From Caulobacter endophyticus (GTDB taxonomy: Bacteria; Pseudomonadota; Alphaproteobacteria; Caulobacterales; Caulobacteraceae): DNA of 64,000 bases. The first letter of the stretch is position 1. The number at the start of each line of letters is the position of its first letter. Below the pieces are notes generated by a model. That model made no database searches. It was not told the DNA's origin and worked only from the letters and a program-made list of their open reading frames with translations. The translations under genes were made by a program, and so were the position numbers. Positions 35,265 to 43,673 of the stretch are shown here, in pieces. The stretch lies in assembly GCF_003116815.1 (NCBI RefSeq), contig NZ_QDKQ01000053.1, positions 1 to 64,000 of the forward strand, written 5' to 3'.

Positions 35265-36179
35265 ATGACCGACCGCATCGAGATCGTCGAGGTGTCGCCT
35301 CGCGATGGCCTGCAGAACGAGAAGACGATGGTCTCGGCGGGCGACAAGGCGGCCCTCGTGCTGAAGGCCGTCGAGGCCGGCGCGCGCCGCGTCGAGGCGG
35401 TCAGCTTCGTCAATCCGCGCGCCGTGCCGCAGATGGCCGACGCCGACGAGGTGATGGCCCGCCTGCGCGGCCAGCAGGACCTGCGCGCGCGCGGCGTGTC
35501 GCTGATCGGCCTGGTGCTCAATCGCCGAGGCCTGGACCGCGCCATCGCCGCCGATGTCGACGAGGTCAATTTCGTGGTCGTGGCCAGCGAGACCTTCAAT
35601 GCCCGCAACCAGGGCGTCCCGATCGCCGAGACCCTGCGCCAGATTTCAGAGGCGCCGCAGGTCGCGCGGCAGGCTGGACTGAAGCTGGGCGTCACCATCG
35701 CGGCCGCCTTCGGCTGCCCGTTCGAGGGCGAGGTGGCCGTCGAGCACGTGGCCCGCATCGCCGCCGAGCTGGCCGACTACGGCGTTACCGAGCTTACCCT
35801 GGCCGACACAATCGGCGTGGGCGACCCCCTGGCGGTCGAGACCCGCTTCACCGCCGTGCGCGCCGTCGCCCCGGAGACGGTGCTGCGCGCCCATTTCCAC
35901 AACACCCGCAACACGGGCCTGGCCAACGCCTTCGCCGCCTGGCGCGCGGGCGTGGCCAGCCTCGACGCCTCGATCGGCGGCATCGGCGGCTGCCCCTTCG
36001 CCCCGGCCGCCACCGGCAACGTGCCGACCGAAGACCTGGCCTACATGTTCGCGCGCATGGGCGTGTCGACGGGGCTTAACCTGGCCTCGTTGATCGACAC
36101 GGCCGGCTGGCTCAAGGGCGTGCTTGGCGCACCGGCGCTGCCGGGCATGGTGTCTAAGGCGGGCGGGTTTCCGGCCTAG
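35265..36179 (+). CDS. Hydroxymethylglutaryl-CoA lyase
   Basis: 304 residues from ATG 35265, with GAGGAG eight bases before it. IEIVEVSPRDGLQNEKTMVS is the family opening, with the metal-binding Asp and the active-site Arg. HFHNTRNTGLANAFA holds the metal-binding His pair, and GGIGGCPFAPAATGNVPTED contains the catalytic Cys of the HMGL signature. It splits HMG-CoA (or a related 3-hydroxy-acyl-CoA) into acetyl-CoA and acetoacetate, as in leucine and isoprenoid breakdown. It is alone on the plus strand, divergent to the receptor pseudogene. Its place in the cluster suggests a branched-chain or isoprenoid-like CoA intermediate. Confidence 0.93.
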   Translation: MTDRIEIVEVSPRDGLQNEKTMVSAGDKAALVLKAVEAGARRVEAVSFVNPRAVPQMADADEVMARLRGQQDLRARGVSLIGLVLNRRGLDRAIAADVDEVNFVVVASETFNARNQGVPIAETLRQISEAPQVARQAGLKLGVTIAAAFGCPFEGEVAVEHVARIAAELADYGVTELTLADTIGVGDPLAVETRFTAVRAVAPETVLRAHFHNTRNTGLANAFAAWRAGVASLDASIGGIGGCPFAPAATGNVPTEDLAYMFARMGVSTGLNLASLIDTAGWLKGVLGAPALPGMVSKAGGFPA

Positions 36180-36180
36180 A

Positions 36181-36312
36181 AAAACCCCCGTGGGGGAGGC
36201 GGCCGAAGGCCGGTGGGGGGACGTTTCCAGCTGCCGCCGCCTTGGCAAGTCGGCAACCACTTCCCCCACCGATCGCTACGCGATCTCCTCCCCCCACAGG
36301 GGGAGGTTCCTT
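36181..36312. repeat. Intergenic palindromic repeat pair after HMG-CoA lyase
   Basis: CCCCCGTGGGGGAGG near 36185 and GGCCGAAGGCCGGTGGGGGG near 36201-36220 are mirrored by CTTCCCCCACCGATCGC (36260-36276) and CTCCCCCCACAGGGGGAGG (36287-36306). The unit lies between convergent genes, can fold as a long hairpin, and looks like a dispersed REP-type element that serves as a terminator for both sides. Confidence 0.7.
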
Positions 36313-36331
36313 TTGGGTCAGGCTGGCTGAC

Positions 36332-36745
36332 CTAGTACTTCAGCCCGACCGCCACGCTAGCGCCGTCTGCGCCGACGTCCACCGCCGAGTCCTCGAACTT
36401 CGGCGGGCCGAACCGCGCCTTGGGGGCGCGTGACAGGCCCACGCCGTCGGCGGGCAGGCCAAGGGCGGTCTTCTTCATCACGCCGTCGCCGTCCTGGTCG
36501 TGGAAGGCCAGGAACGACCAGCGGCCGGGCGGCAGGTTGGCGAACTTGGCGCTCACCGCGCCCGAGGCGGCCGGAACCTTCACGTTGTAGGGGCAGGACT
36601 TCAGGAAGGTGGCCTTGTCGCAGGCCGACACCACGACCTGGCCCTTGGCGTTCTGGACCCCCGAAACCTTGACCTCCACGGAGGCCGCCTGCGCGGCCCC
36701 CGTGACGGCCAGCGCGGCGACGAGGACGAGGATGCTCGGTCTCAT
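36332..36745 (-). CDS. DUF2141-family exported protein
   Basis: 137 residues, start ATG 36745. A signal peptide (LVLVAALAVTGAAQA) is followed by a beta-rich domain: VEVKVSGVQNAKGQVVVSAC, LPPGRWSFLAFHDQDGDGVM and the tail FGPPKFEDSAVDVG. This matches the DUF2141 pattern (small exported proteins with an HDxNxDG-like element). The function is unknown. It is the last gene of the minus-strand set running from the propeller-type protein through the serine hydrolase and the Rieske oxygenase. Confidence 0.85.
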   Translation of the reverse strand: MRPSILVLVAALAVTGAAQAASVEVKVSGVQNAKGQVVVSACDKATFLKSCPYNVKVPAASGAVSAKFANLPPGRWSFLAFHDQDGDGVMKKTALGLPADGVGLSRAPKARFGPPKFEDSAVDVGADGASVAVGLKY

Positions 36746-36759
36746 GCGCGTCGCTCCCG

Positions 36760-37935
36760 CTACTCGGCCGCGGCCGGCGCGGAGCCGCCGTGGCGCTGTT
36801 TCAAGGCCTCGGCCCGAACCCGCTCGCCGTCGACCAGCGGCACGGTCTTGAGCAGGAAGTCCTTGGCTTCCTTCGGATCGGCGCGGTCCGGCGAGGGGAT
36901 CACCATCGCCCGCTTGCCCTGCACGTCGCGCTCCATGGCGTCGACGTCCAGCGCCCAGCCCTTCTCGATCAGCTCGCGGCGCTTGTTGCGCCAGGCCACC
37001 ATGATGCCGTCCGACTTCACGCTGACTTCCTCGTGCAGATAGACCGGTAGCAGCTCGGGGCAGACCTTCTCCATGATCACGCGATCCTGCTCGAAGATGC
37101 GCAGGGTGCGGCGGCGGCTGTCGCCGTCCCAGATCTTCTGGGTCAGGAAGTTGCGGGCCATGATCCAGCGGGTGATCGTGGTGGTCTCGTCGATCGGCGT
37201 GTTGACGTCGAAGATCACCGTCGACCAGGTCGGTGTCGGGCGGATCTGGATGCGCACGTGCGCGCCCGAGACGTGGAAGCCGTTGCGCACCGTGACCATG
37301 CTGCGCTTGGCCTTGCGGAAGAACTTCCACATGCCCTTGTACTCGGGCGGCACGAACTTCAGCTCGGCATAGGCCGACCACTCGTCCTGCTCGAGCGTGA
37401 ACTCGTGCACCTGCGGGGCTTCCTTGTCGCCGAAGCTTGGGTGGACGAAGGCCGCGTGCGAGGGGTCGATGCCGTTCTCGGTGATGCGGGCGTAGTTGGC
37501 CTTCCACTCGTAGGTGCCGCGAATGCAGCGCCAGGCCGGGTCATCGAACTCGGGGAAGGGCGGCAGGGGCGGGCGCTCGGCCTCGGGCAGGTCGCCCATG
37601 AACACCCAGATCATCCCGTACTTTTCCAGCACCGGATAGGCGTCGACCTTGGCGCGCGGCGGGATCTTCACGCCGGGCTCCTGCGACGGGATCTTCACGC
37701 ACTTGCCGCCGCCGTTGAAGCGCCAGCCGTGATAGGGGCACTCGATGGCGTCATCGACGACCATGCCGCTGCCCAGCGACGCGCCGCGGTGGATGCAGAC
37801 GTCAGACAGGCAGCTGACCTTGCCCTTGGAGTCGCGGAACACCACGAACTCCAGGCCCAGCATCTTCACCCGCTTGTGGCCGCCATTTGGAATTTCGTCG
37901 CTGTACTCGGCGACGTACCACTGGTTCTTGATCAT
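36760..37935 (-). CDS. Rieske non-heme iron oxygenase, alpha-subunit type
   Basis: 391 residues. The Rieske 2Fe-2S ligands are Cys47, His49, Cys66 and His69 (CIHRG and CPYHGW). The catalytic iron site is visible as ENGIDPSHAAFVHPSF, with His160 and His165 as ligands. The enzyme adds oxygen to an aromatic or steroid-like substrate using electrons from a reductase that is not encoded in this window. It overlaps the serine hydrolase gene by 4 bp and precedes the DUF2141 gene by 14 bp. Confidence 0.93.
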   Translation of the reverse strand: MIKNQWYVAEYSDEIPNGGHKRVKMLGLEFVVFRDSKGKVSCLSDVCIHRGASLGSGMVVDDAIECPYHGWRFNGGGKCVKIPSQEPGVKIPPRAKVDAYPVLEKYGMIWVFMGDLPEAERPPLPPFPEFDDPAWRCIRGTYEWKANYARITENGIDPSHAAFVHPSFGDKEAPQVHEFTLEQDEWSAYAELKFVPPEYKGMWKFFRKAKRSMVTVRNGFHVSGAHVRIQIRPTPTWSTVIFDVNTPIDETTTITRWIMARNFLTQKIWDGDSRRRTLRIFEQDRVIMEKVCPELLPVYLHEEVSVKSDGIMVAWRNKRRELIEKGWALDVDAMERDVQGKRAMVIPSPDRADPKEAKDFLLKTVPLVDGERVRAEALKQRHGGSAPAAAE

Positions 37936-39143
37936 GGCGCCTTCTCCGGCTGCGGGGCGGCGGGGGCCGCCAGACCGCGAAGAATGAGATTGGGTATCTT
38001 GGTGTCGTCCCAGTCGTCGAGATCGACGCCGTCACGCAGGACGACCAGCTTCTGAGAGGGCACGATCCAGAGGCGGCGTTTGCCCCAGCCGTCCAGGAAG
38101 ATGGCGTCCTCGGCGGCGATCGGCTCGGCCGACACGCTGGCCTTGTCGGGACGTTCTGGCGAGTAGATGCGGTTCTTCACGAACGGACGTCCGCGCCAGA
38201 CCTGGAAGCCGTAGCCCGGATTGGCCTTGCCCGGCGCGCTCATGGCCGCGACGTAGTCGGCGGGCAGAACCTGCTTGCCCTCGAACGATCCGCCGTTGGC
38301 CAGCATGATCCCGATACGCATCCAGTCCTGGACCTGCGAGATCATGCAGCAGTCGCCGTGCGCCAGGCCGCCTTCCTTGGCCAGCCACAGCGAGCCGTCG
38401 TGCATGCCCAGCGGCGAGAACAGCTTTTCCGACATGTAGTCGGCGAAGGTCTTGCCGGTGGCCCGCTCGACGATGACGCTCAGCGCCACCGGGTCGGGAT
38501 TGTGGTGGCCGAACACCGTGCCCGGCGGATGCACGGCCTTGAGAGCCAGGTTGTCCTTGGCGAGATCCGGCGACAGGAAGGTGCGGATGGTGCTCGACCA
38601 CGGGGCGTAGGAATAGTCCGGCGGCTCCAGGCCCGACGACATCTGCAGGAGATCGCGGATGGTGATCCTCGAGCGCTCGTCGTTCTTCCACTCGGTAATG
38701 AAGTCGGCGGCCGGCTGGTCGACTGACTTGATCTTCCCGTCGGCGATGGCCGCGCCGATCAGCATGCCGGTCATGGTCTTGGTGAAGGAGTGGGCCTTCA
38801 TCACCGTGTTGGGACCGACGCCGTTCCAGTAGCGCTCGTAGACGATCGCCCCGTCCTTGACGACGATCAGGGCGTCGGACTTTCGCGCGCCGGCGTACTC
38901 GGCGGCCGCCTCCAGCGCGGCCGGATCGATCCCGGCCGCTTCCGGCGTCGTCTTCGGAAGGGGCGTGGCGGGCGCGCCCTTCACGACGGCGACCGGCTTG
39001 TACCAGTCGATCGGCGGCTCCAGCGGATTGACCGTCAGGGCGCGGAAATAGCGGTTCCAGTAGAGCGGCGCGGTCGCATAGGTCGTCGCGCCCGCCAGGA
39101 CGACGGCGCCAAGGCCGATCAGCAGAATCTTGCGCTTCTTCAC
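37932..39143 (-). CDS. Serine hydrolase, beta-lactamase/6-aminohexanoate-dimer-hydrolase type
   Basis: 403 residues from GTG 39143, just after the stop of the propeller-type gene. One membrane helix or uncleaved signal (ILLIGLGAVVLAGATTY) anchors it at the periplasmic side. The active-site SxxK is Ser119-Phe-Thr-Lys122 in MKAHSFTKTMTG. Later, LQMSSGLEPPDYSY and FGHHNPDPVALSVIVERATG follow the class-C/beta-lactamase-like pattern. It could hydrolyse an ester or amide of the compound taken up. It overlaps the Rieske oxygenase by 4 bp. Confidence 0.88.
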   Translation of the reverse strand: MKKRKILLIGLGAVVLAGATTYATAPLYWNRYFRALTVNPLEPPIDWYKPVAVVKGAPATPLPKTTPEAAGIDPAALEAAAEYAGARKSDALIVVKDGAIVYERYWNGVGPNTVMKAHSFTKTMTGMLIGAAIADGKIKSVDQPAADFITEWKNDERSRITIRDLLQMSSGLEPPDYSYAPWSSTIRTFLSPDLAKDNLALKAVHPPGTVFGHHNPDPVALSVIVERATGKTFADYMSEKLFSPLGMHDGSLWLAKEGGLAHGDCCMISQVQDWMRIGIMLANGGSFEGKQVLPADYVAAMSAPGKANPGYGFQVWRGRPFVKNRIYSPERPDKASVSAEPIAAEDAIFLDGWGKRRLWIVPSQKLVVLRDGVDLDDWDDTKIPNLILRGLAAPAAPQPEKAP

Positions 39144-39145
39144 TT

Positions 39146-40039
39146 TCAGGCCGCCTTGGCTTCGACGATCGAGGTGACGCCGAACGGGATGTCCAGCTTG
39201 ACGCTGGCGACCAGCTCGCCGCTGTCCAGCGCGATCTTGGCCAACTGGCCCGAGAAGAAGTCGCCGGCCCAGAAATGCGCGCCGTCGTCCGTGACGCGCA
39301 GGAAAGACCACCCGCGGCCTTCCGGCACGGCGTAGGTGCGCAGCACCGACCCATCCTGGGCCACGCGGCGCACCTCGTTGCCGCAGCTGACCAGCACGTC
39401 GTCGTTCGGCGTGGCGGCGATGCCGAACACCATGCCTGGCGGATCGGTGCGCACATAGAGCGGCGGCAGCTGGGCGTCGGCCTCGATGTCGAAGCGATAG
39501 ACGGTGTGGCCGGTCTCGGAGACGTAGGCGACGGTCTTGCCGTCCGACAGCACGGTCAGGTGGGTGACGCCCAGGAAGCCCATGACGCCGCCATGGTACT
39601 CGGGGCGGTAGAAGCGCGTCACCCGGCCGTCGGCGTCGAAGCGCACGAGGCGCCCTTCGCCGGTGAAGGGCGGAGCCAGGCCCGAGAGGTGCTCGCCGGC
39701 CAGGGCGCCGCCGTCGGGCAGGAACACCATCGAACCGAGGCCGCGACCGGGCAGGAGAGAGGCCTGGCCCGGGACGCGAAGTCCTTCGGCGTCGATGCGG
39801 GTGACGTTCCGGGCGAACGGATCCAGGGCGTTGAGCTCACCGGTGCGGGGATTCACCGCCAAGCCCGAAACCATGCCGAAATCGCCCGTGTGCAGGGCCG
39901 CCTTCTGCTGCAGGTCGGGACCCAGGAGCAGAATCCTGGACAGTCCGAGCTTCAGCTTGTCGTCGGTGACTATGGTCGCGGCTACCCAGAGGTCGCCCGC
40001 CTGGGGTTTGACGGGGAGGGAAAGAGGGTCGCCGAACAT
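39146..40039 (-). CDS. SMP-30/gluconolactonase-like (NHL/beta-propeller) protein
   Basis: 297 residues from ATG 40039 with GGAGA about 6 bases upstream. There is no signal peptide. The sequence has six-bladed-propeller features: GMVSGLAVNPRTGELNALDP, GRGLGSMVFLPDGGALAGEH, FRFDADGRVTRF-type blades and GMVFGIAATPNDDVLVSCGN. Related proteins are lactonases or binding propellers. It is the first gene of the set with the serine hydrolase, Rieske oxygenase and DUF2141 gene, and lies 79 bp downstream of the TetR gene. Confidence 0.75.
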   Translation of the reverse strand: MFGDPLSLPVKPQAGDLWVAATIVTDDKLKLGLSRILLLGPDLQQKAALHTGDFGMVSGLAVNPRTGELNALDPFARNVTRIDAEGLRVPGQASLLPGRGLGSMVFLPDGGALAGEHLSGLAPPFTGEGRLVRFDADGRVTRFYRPEYHGGVMGFLGVTHLTVLSDGKTVAYVSETGHTVYRFDIEADAQLPPLYVRTDPPGMVFGIAATPNDDVLVSCGNEVRRVAQDGSVLRTYAVPEGRGWSFLRVTDDGAHFWAGDFFSGQLAKIALDSGELVASVKLDIPFGVTSIVEAKAA

Positions 40040-40100
40040 CAAGGTCTCCGCGTGCGGTCAGGCCCGCGCTTGGCGGGATGCTCGGAGACTTTCAAAAGGG

Positions 40101-40112
40101 GACCGACCGGTC
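40101..40112. promoter_or_regulatory. Candidate TetR operator near the propeller-type gene
   Basis: GACCGACCGGTC lies between the TetR gene stop and the start of the propeller-type gene. A related arrangement, GACC-n6-GGTC, occurs before the other TonB receptor gene (40847-40860). Weak evidence; the spacers differ. Confidence 0.25.
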
Positions 40113-40118
40113 AATTTT

Positions 40119-40793
40119 CTAGTCGGCGCTATCCGACTGGTGAGAAGTCGCCGCGTCGACCCCGGTCTGGTAGCGGCCCATGACGTGGTCCAGCATGCCC
40201 ACCACGCGCTCCCAAGCCAAGTCGTCATGCAGGTCGAAGCCGAAGAAATTCGGTTCGAACTTGGCGCGCATGCCCACATACGAGACGGCCGATAGCATGG
40301 TCATGGCGATGGCCAGCAGTTCCTTGTCCTCGCTGCGCTGCCCGATGAACAGGCGCTCGTACTCTTCCCAGATGCGGATGCGCACCGCGGTGACCGCGTC
40401 GCGCAATTCCGGAGGGCCCGCGAATTCGCCGGCCATGATCGTGGCCACGGCGGGGTGCGCGCGCAGCGACGAGGCGTAGGTCCGCACGAGCATTCGCAGG
40501 CGCTCCATCGGCGGTCGCTGGTGGAAGGTCTCCAGGGGCTCGTCCAGCATGTCGGAAAGGCGTGGCCAGATGCCGGTGCGGCGCACCCAGGCGTCGGCGA
40601 CGCCGCCCAGTCCGCCGAAGTAGTCATATATTTGTTTCTTGCCGACGCCGGCTTCCTTGATTAGGGCGTTCACACCCGCGTCGTGGACGCTTCCGCGCTC
40701 CATAAGACGCCCGAACGCCTCTACGATCGCAGCTTCTGTGGCGATCCGGCGCGATTGCCGAGGCTTGGTTGCGGGCGCTACGTCTGTCAGCAT
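40119..40793 (-). CDS. TetR-family regulator
   Basis: 224 residues from ATG 40793; AGGAAAG lies seven bases upstream, and the frame continues to a TTG at 40832 that is less likely. The N-terminal helices read ATEAAIVEAFGRLMERGSVH and ALIKEAGVGKKQIYDYFGGL, a TetR helix-turn-helix with KKQIYDYF as recognition helix. The C-terminal part is a helical ligand pocket. It is divergent to the TonB receptor at 40.9 kb and may control this receptor and the neighbouring catabolic genes. Confidence 0.9.
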   Translation of the reverse strand: MLTDVAPATKPRQSRRIATEAAIVEAFGRLMERGSVHDAGVNALIKEAGVGKKQIYDYFGGLGGVADAWVRRTGIWPRLSDMLDEPLETFHQRPPMERLRMLVRTYASSLRAHPAVATIMAGEFAGPPELRDAVTAVRIRIWEEYERLFIGQRSEDKELLAIAMTMLSAVSYVGMRAKFEPNFFGFDLHDDLAWERVVGMLDHVMGRYQTGVDAATSHQSDSAD

Positions 40794-40846
40794 GGCGGGA
40801 CTTTCCTGAACTCCTATCCGATGGACGGACAAACGCTTTATCGCAA

Positions 40847-40860
40847 GACCTGTATTGGTC
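40847..40860. promoter_or_regulatory. Candidate TetR operator before the TonB receptor
   Basis: GACC-TGTATT-GGTC is a small inverted repeat in the divergent region between the TetR gene and the TonB receptor gene, 79-92 bp before the receptor start. Confidence 0.3.
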
Positions 40861-40938
40861 CGGCTCCATCATCTTGACCGTCGGGGAACAGTCGCGGGGA
40901 ACGCGGCGGGGTGTGGTCAAGATTTGAAGAGGGGAGTC

Positions 40939-43587
40939 ATGACCAAGTCGGCAATGAGTATCTATGGCGCGAGCGCGAGCGCTCTTACGCTTCTGATTTG
41001 TTCGGGGCAAGCCCTCGCGCAAACGACGACTTCGGAAGAGTCCACGGTGATTGGGGAGATCACCGTCACGGCGCGAAACAAGTCTGAATCTTCCCAGGAC
41101 ATTCCGGTCACCATCAACGCCGTTTCGGCCGAGACGATCGAGCGTCGCAATATTTCTGACATCAGCCGCGTGGCTCAATCGACCGCCGGCCTGACGTTCG
41201 ACCAGGGCCTTACGCCCAGCGACACGCGCCCGGCGATCCGCGGCGTCCAGGCCGTTCGGGGCCGTCCGAACGTGGCCATCCTGGTGGATGGGGTCGACAC
41301 GTCTTCGGAAGCCTTCGCCACCGCTGGCGGCGGCGCCCTGGCCAGCTTGCGCTTCGTCGACGCCGAGCGCATCGAGATCGTGAAGGGGCCGCAGAGCGTG
41401 CTCTACGGCCGCTCGGCCTTCTCCGGCGCGATCAACTACATCTCCAAGCGTCCGAACCTCGGCGAGTTCGAGGGCAAGATCAGCCTGGAAGCCGGCGACT
41501 TCGGCCTGAGGGAGGGCAAGGTCTCGCTCTCTGTTCCGCTGGTGCAGGACAAGCTGGCGATCAACCTGAACGCCGGCGCCTGGGAAAACGACGGCCAGTA
41601 CCTGAACAGCGTCAGCGGCAAGCGCGTCGGCGGCGGTGAAGCCAAGGGCGCGGCCTTCAGCGTGCTGATGAAGCCGACCGAGAAGCTGACCGTCTTCGCC
41701 CGGGTGCAGAGCTCGCATGAAGAATACGACCAGATGGCCCGGGCCTACATCACGGCGGTGAACCCGCTGACCGGCACGGCCAACACCGCCAATTTGGGCG
41801 TGGCCGTCACCGATCCCAGCAACAATCGCCCCGGCTTCACGGTCAAGGGCGACCTCAGCGACGCCGCGGTGGTCAAGAGCCAGACCATCGCCTACTCGCT
41901 GGATCCGCGCACGGGCAAGGACTTCAAGGGCACGGTCACCGACGCGACCCGCGCCTCGTTCGAGGTCAACTATGAAAGCGACTGGGGCACGTTCACCTCG
42001 CTGACCGGCATCACCCGCGGCGAGACCACCCAGATCCAAGACTTCGACAACTCCAACAACAGCCTTAGCGGCAACGTGCTTCCGCTCTATGCGGGCATGG
42101 CGCCGTTCTATGGCTCGCTCTACCAGTACCTGGGCTTCCTGCGCGCCTACGGCCTGAACTACTCGACCGTGGCGCCGACCGGCGGCCTGCCGGCCATCGG
42201 CTTCTCGGTGATGCTCGACGACGACTTCGACACCAAGCAGCAGAGCCAGACGCTGCGCTGGAGCAAGGATTTCGGCAAGCTGCGGACCTCGCTGGAAGGC
42301 CTGTACTTCCACGAGCAGGCCAGCCAGATCAACAAGGACCAGTTCTGGATGCGCGAGGGTTCCGACCCGCGCCTGACCATCCTGACGGCGCTCTTCATGG
42401 GCGGCGGCGCCACGGCGACCGGGGCCTTCCAGGCGCCGACCACCACGGCCAAGGCCACGGCGGACTATCCGCTGAAGATCTCGCGCGAAACGGACTCGCT
42501 GTCCTGGGCCGGCAGCGTCGAATACGACGTCACCGACGCCCTGACCCTGCGCTTCGACGGTCGCTACATCGAGGAACGCGTCGCCTATCGCGGCAGCCCG
42601 TACCAGCCGATGTACTACCGCCTGTTCGGCGTGCAGCTGGTCTGCCTGCAGCAGCTGGGCTGCGCCGCCGGTCCGGCCGGCACCGCCGCCGCGCGGGCCG
42701 CCCAACTGGCCAGGACCACCCAGGTCGACAAGAAGACCGTCCGCGCCGACGCCTTCACGCCGAACTTCGTGGCCAGCTACAAGATCACCTCGCGCAACTC
42801 GGTCTATGCGTCGTACGGCGAGGGCTTCAAGCCGGGCGGCGTCGATACCACCGGCACCAGCGGCAGCGTCGACTCCACCTTCAAGCCGGAGAAGCTGCAA
42901 AGCTTCGAAATCGGTTCGAAGAACGTCTTCCTGGGCGGCGACCTCGTCCTGAACGGCGCGCTGTTCTTCAACCGCTACAAGAACCAGCAGATCGGCACGA
43001 CCAAGGTTCTGGGCGGCACCTCGGTGCCGTCGGTGGAGAACGCCGGCGAAAGCGAGAGCAAGGGCATCGACCTGACCAGCGATTGGCGGGCCGCCCCCTG
43101 GCTGACGCTGAGCAGCAACTACACCTACACCGACGCCGAGTTCACCGACTACAAGGTCCCGACCCCCGGTTACTTCGACCGGATCGAGTCCACCAACGGC
43201 GATTACACCGGCAAGGTCGTTCCGCTGACGCCCAAGCACAGCTTCAACATCTCGGCCCTGGTCACCGGCGAGCTGCCGAAGATGTCGAACTGGTCCTGGA
43301 CCGCCGAACTGTCGGGTCGTTACCAGTCCAAGCGCTACATGACCCAGAACAACCTGACCTGGCTGCCGAGCTACTTCGTCTCGGATCTGCGGGCCGGGAT
43401 CACCGACGGGTCATGGGGCATCGATCTGGCCGTCACCAACCTGTTCGACGACGACACTCCGAAGAACGCCATCGCGGCGACCGACTTCGGCTTCTTCGAT
43501 CTGAACAACAACACCCCGCCGCGCTCCTACGTGGTTTCTCTGCCCGAGAAGCGCGCGGCCTCGATCCGCATCAGCAAGACCTTCTGA
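40939..43587 (+). CDS. TonB-dependent receptor (second receptor of the catabolic cluster)
   Basis: 882 residues from ATG 40939 with GGGGAG (40931-40936) two bases upstream. A signal peptide (LLICSGQALAQ) is followed by the TonB box region GEITVTARNKSESSQDIPVT, the plug (NISDISRVAQSTAGLTFDQG, RIEIVKGPQSVLYGRSAFSG) and a barrel ending AASIRISKTF. It is intact and is followed by an MFS permease after a terminator hairpin. It is likely the outer-membrane entry for the substrate of the Rieske/hydrolase genes. Codon use and layout fit with sphingomonad/caulobacter receptors of aromatic and isoprenoid degradation clusters, which is inference. Confidence 0.93.
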   Translation: MTKSAMSIYGASASALTLLICSGQALAQTTTSEESTVIGEITVTARNKSESSQDIPVTINAVSAETIERRNISDISRVAQSTAGLTFDQGLTPSDTRPAIRGVQAVRGRPNVAILVDGVDTSSEAFATAGGGALASLRFVDAERIEIVKGPQSVLYGRSAFSGAINYISKRPNLGEFEGKISLEAGDFGLREGKVSLSVPLVQDKLAINLNAGAWENDGQYLNSVSGKRVGGGEAKGAAFSVLMKPTEKLTVFARVQSSHEEYDQMARAYITAVNPLTGTANTANLGVAVTDPSNNRPGFTVKGDLSDAAVVKSQTIAYSLDPRTGKDFKGTVTDATRASFEVNYESDWGTFTSLTGITRGETTQIQDFDNSNNSLSGNVLPLYAGMAPFYGSLYQYLGFLRAYGLNYSTVAPTGGLPAIGFSVMLDDDFDTKQQSQTLRWSKDFGKLRTSLEGLYFHEQASQINKDQFWMREGSDPRLTILTALFMGGGATATGAFQAPTTTAKATADYPLKISRETDSLSWAGSVEYDVTDALTLRFDGRYIEERVAYRGSPYQPMYYRLFGVQLVCLQQLGCAAGPAGTAAARAAQLARTTQVDKKTVRADAFTPNFVASYKITSRNSVYASYGEGFKPGGVDTTGTSGSVDSTFKPEKLQSFEIGSKNVFLGGDLVLNGALFFNRYKNQQIGTTKVLGGTSVPSVENAGESESKGIDLTSDWRAAPWLTLSSNYTYTDAEFTDYKVPTPGYFDRIESTNGDYTGKVVPLTPKHSFNISALVTGELPKMSNWSWTAELSGRYQSKRYMTQNNLTWLPSYFVSDLRAGITDGSWGIDLAVTNLFDDDTPKNAIAATDFGFFDLNNNTPPRSYVVSLPEKRAASIRISKTF

Positions 43588-43609
43588 TCTTTCTGATCGC
43601 GTGACCTTC

Positions 43610-43642
43610 AAGGCCCGGCGCCCCTGCGCGCCGGGCCTTTTC
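43610..43642 (+). terminator. Rho-independent terminator after the TonB receptor
   Basis: AAGGCCCGGCGC (43610-43621) pairs with GCGCCGGGCCTT (43628-43639) over a 6-base loop, followed by TTT. It starts 22 bases after the receptor stop. The MFS gene begins 30 bp downstream, so it must be reached by partial readthrough or from its own promoter. Confidence 0.85.
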
Positions 43643-43673
43643 CTTGCCCCGAAGTTTTTTCCAGGAGTTCCCG

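Noticed and set aside
40624..43239. Long minus-strand open frame (871 codons) opposite the second intact TonB receptor
   Set aside because: Shadow frame; the receptor frame has signal peptide, TonB box, plug and barrel.
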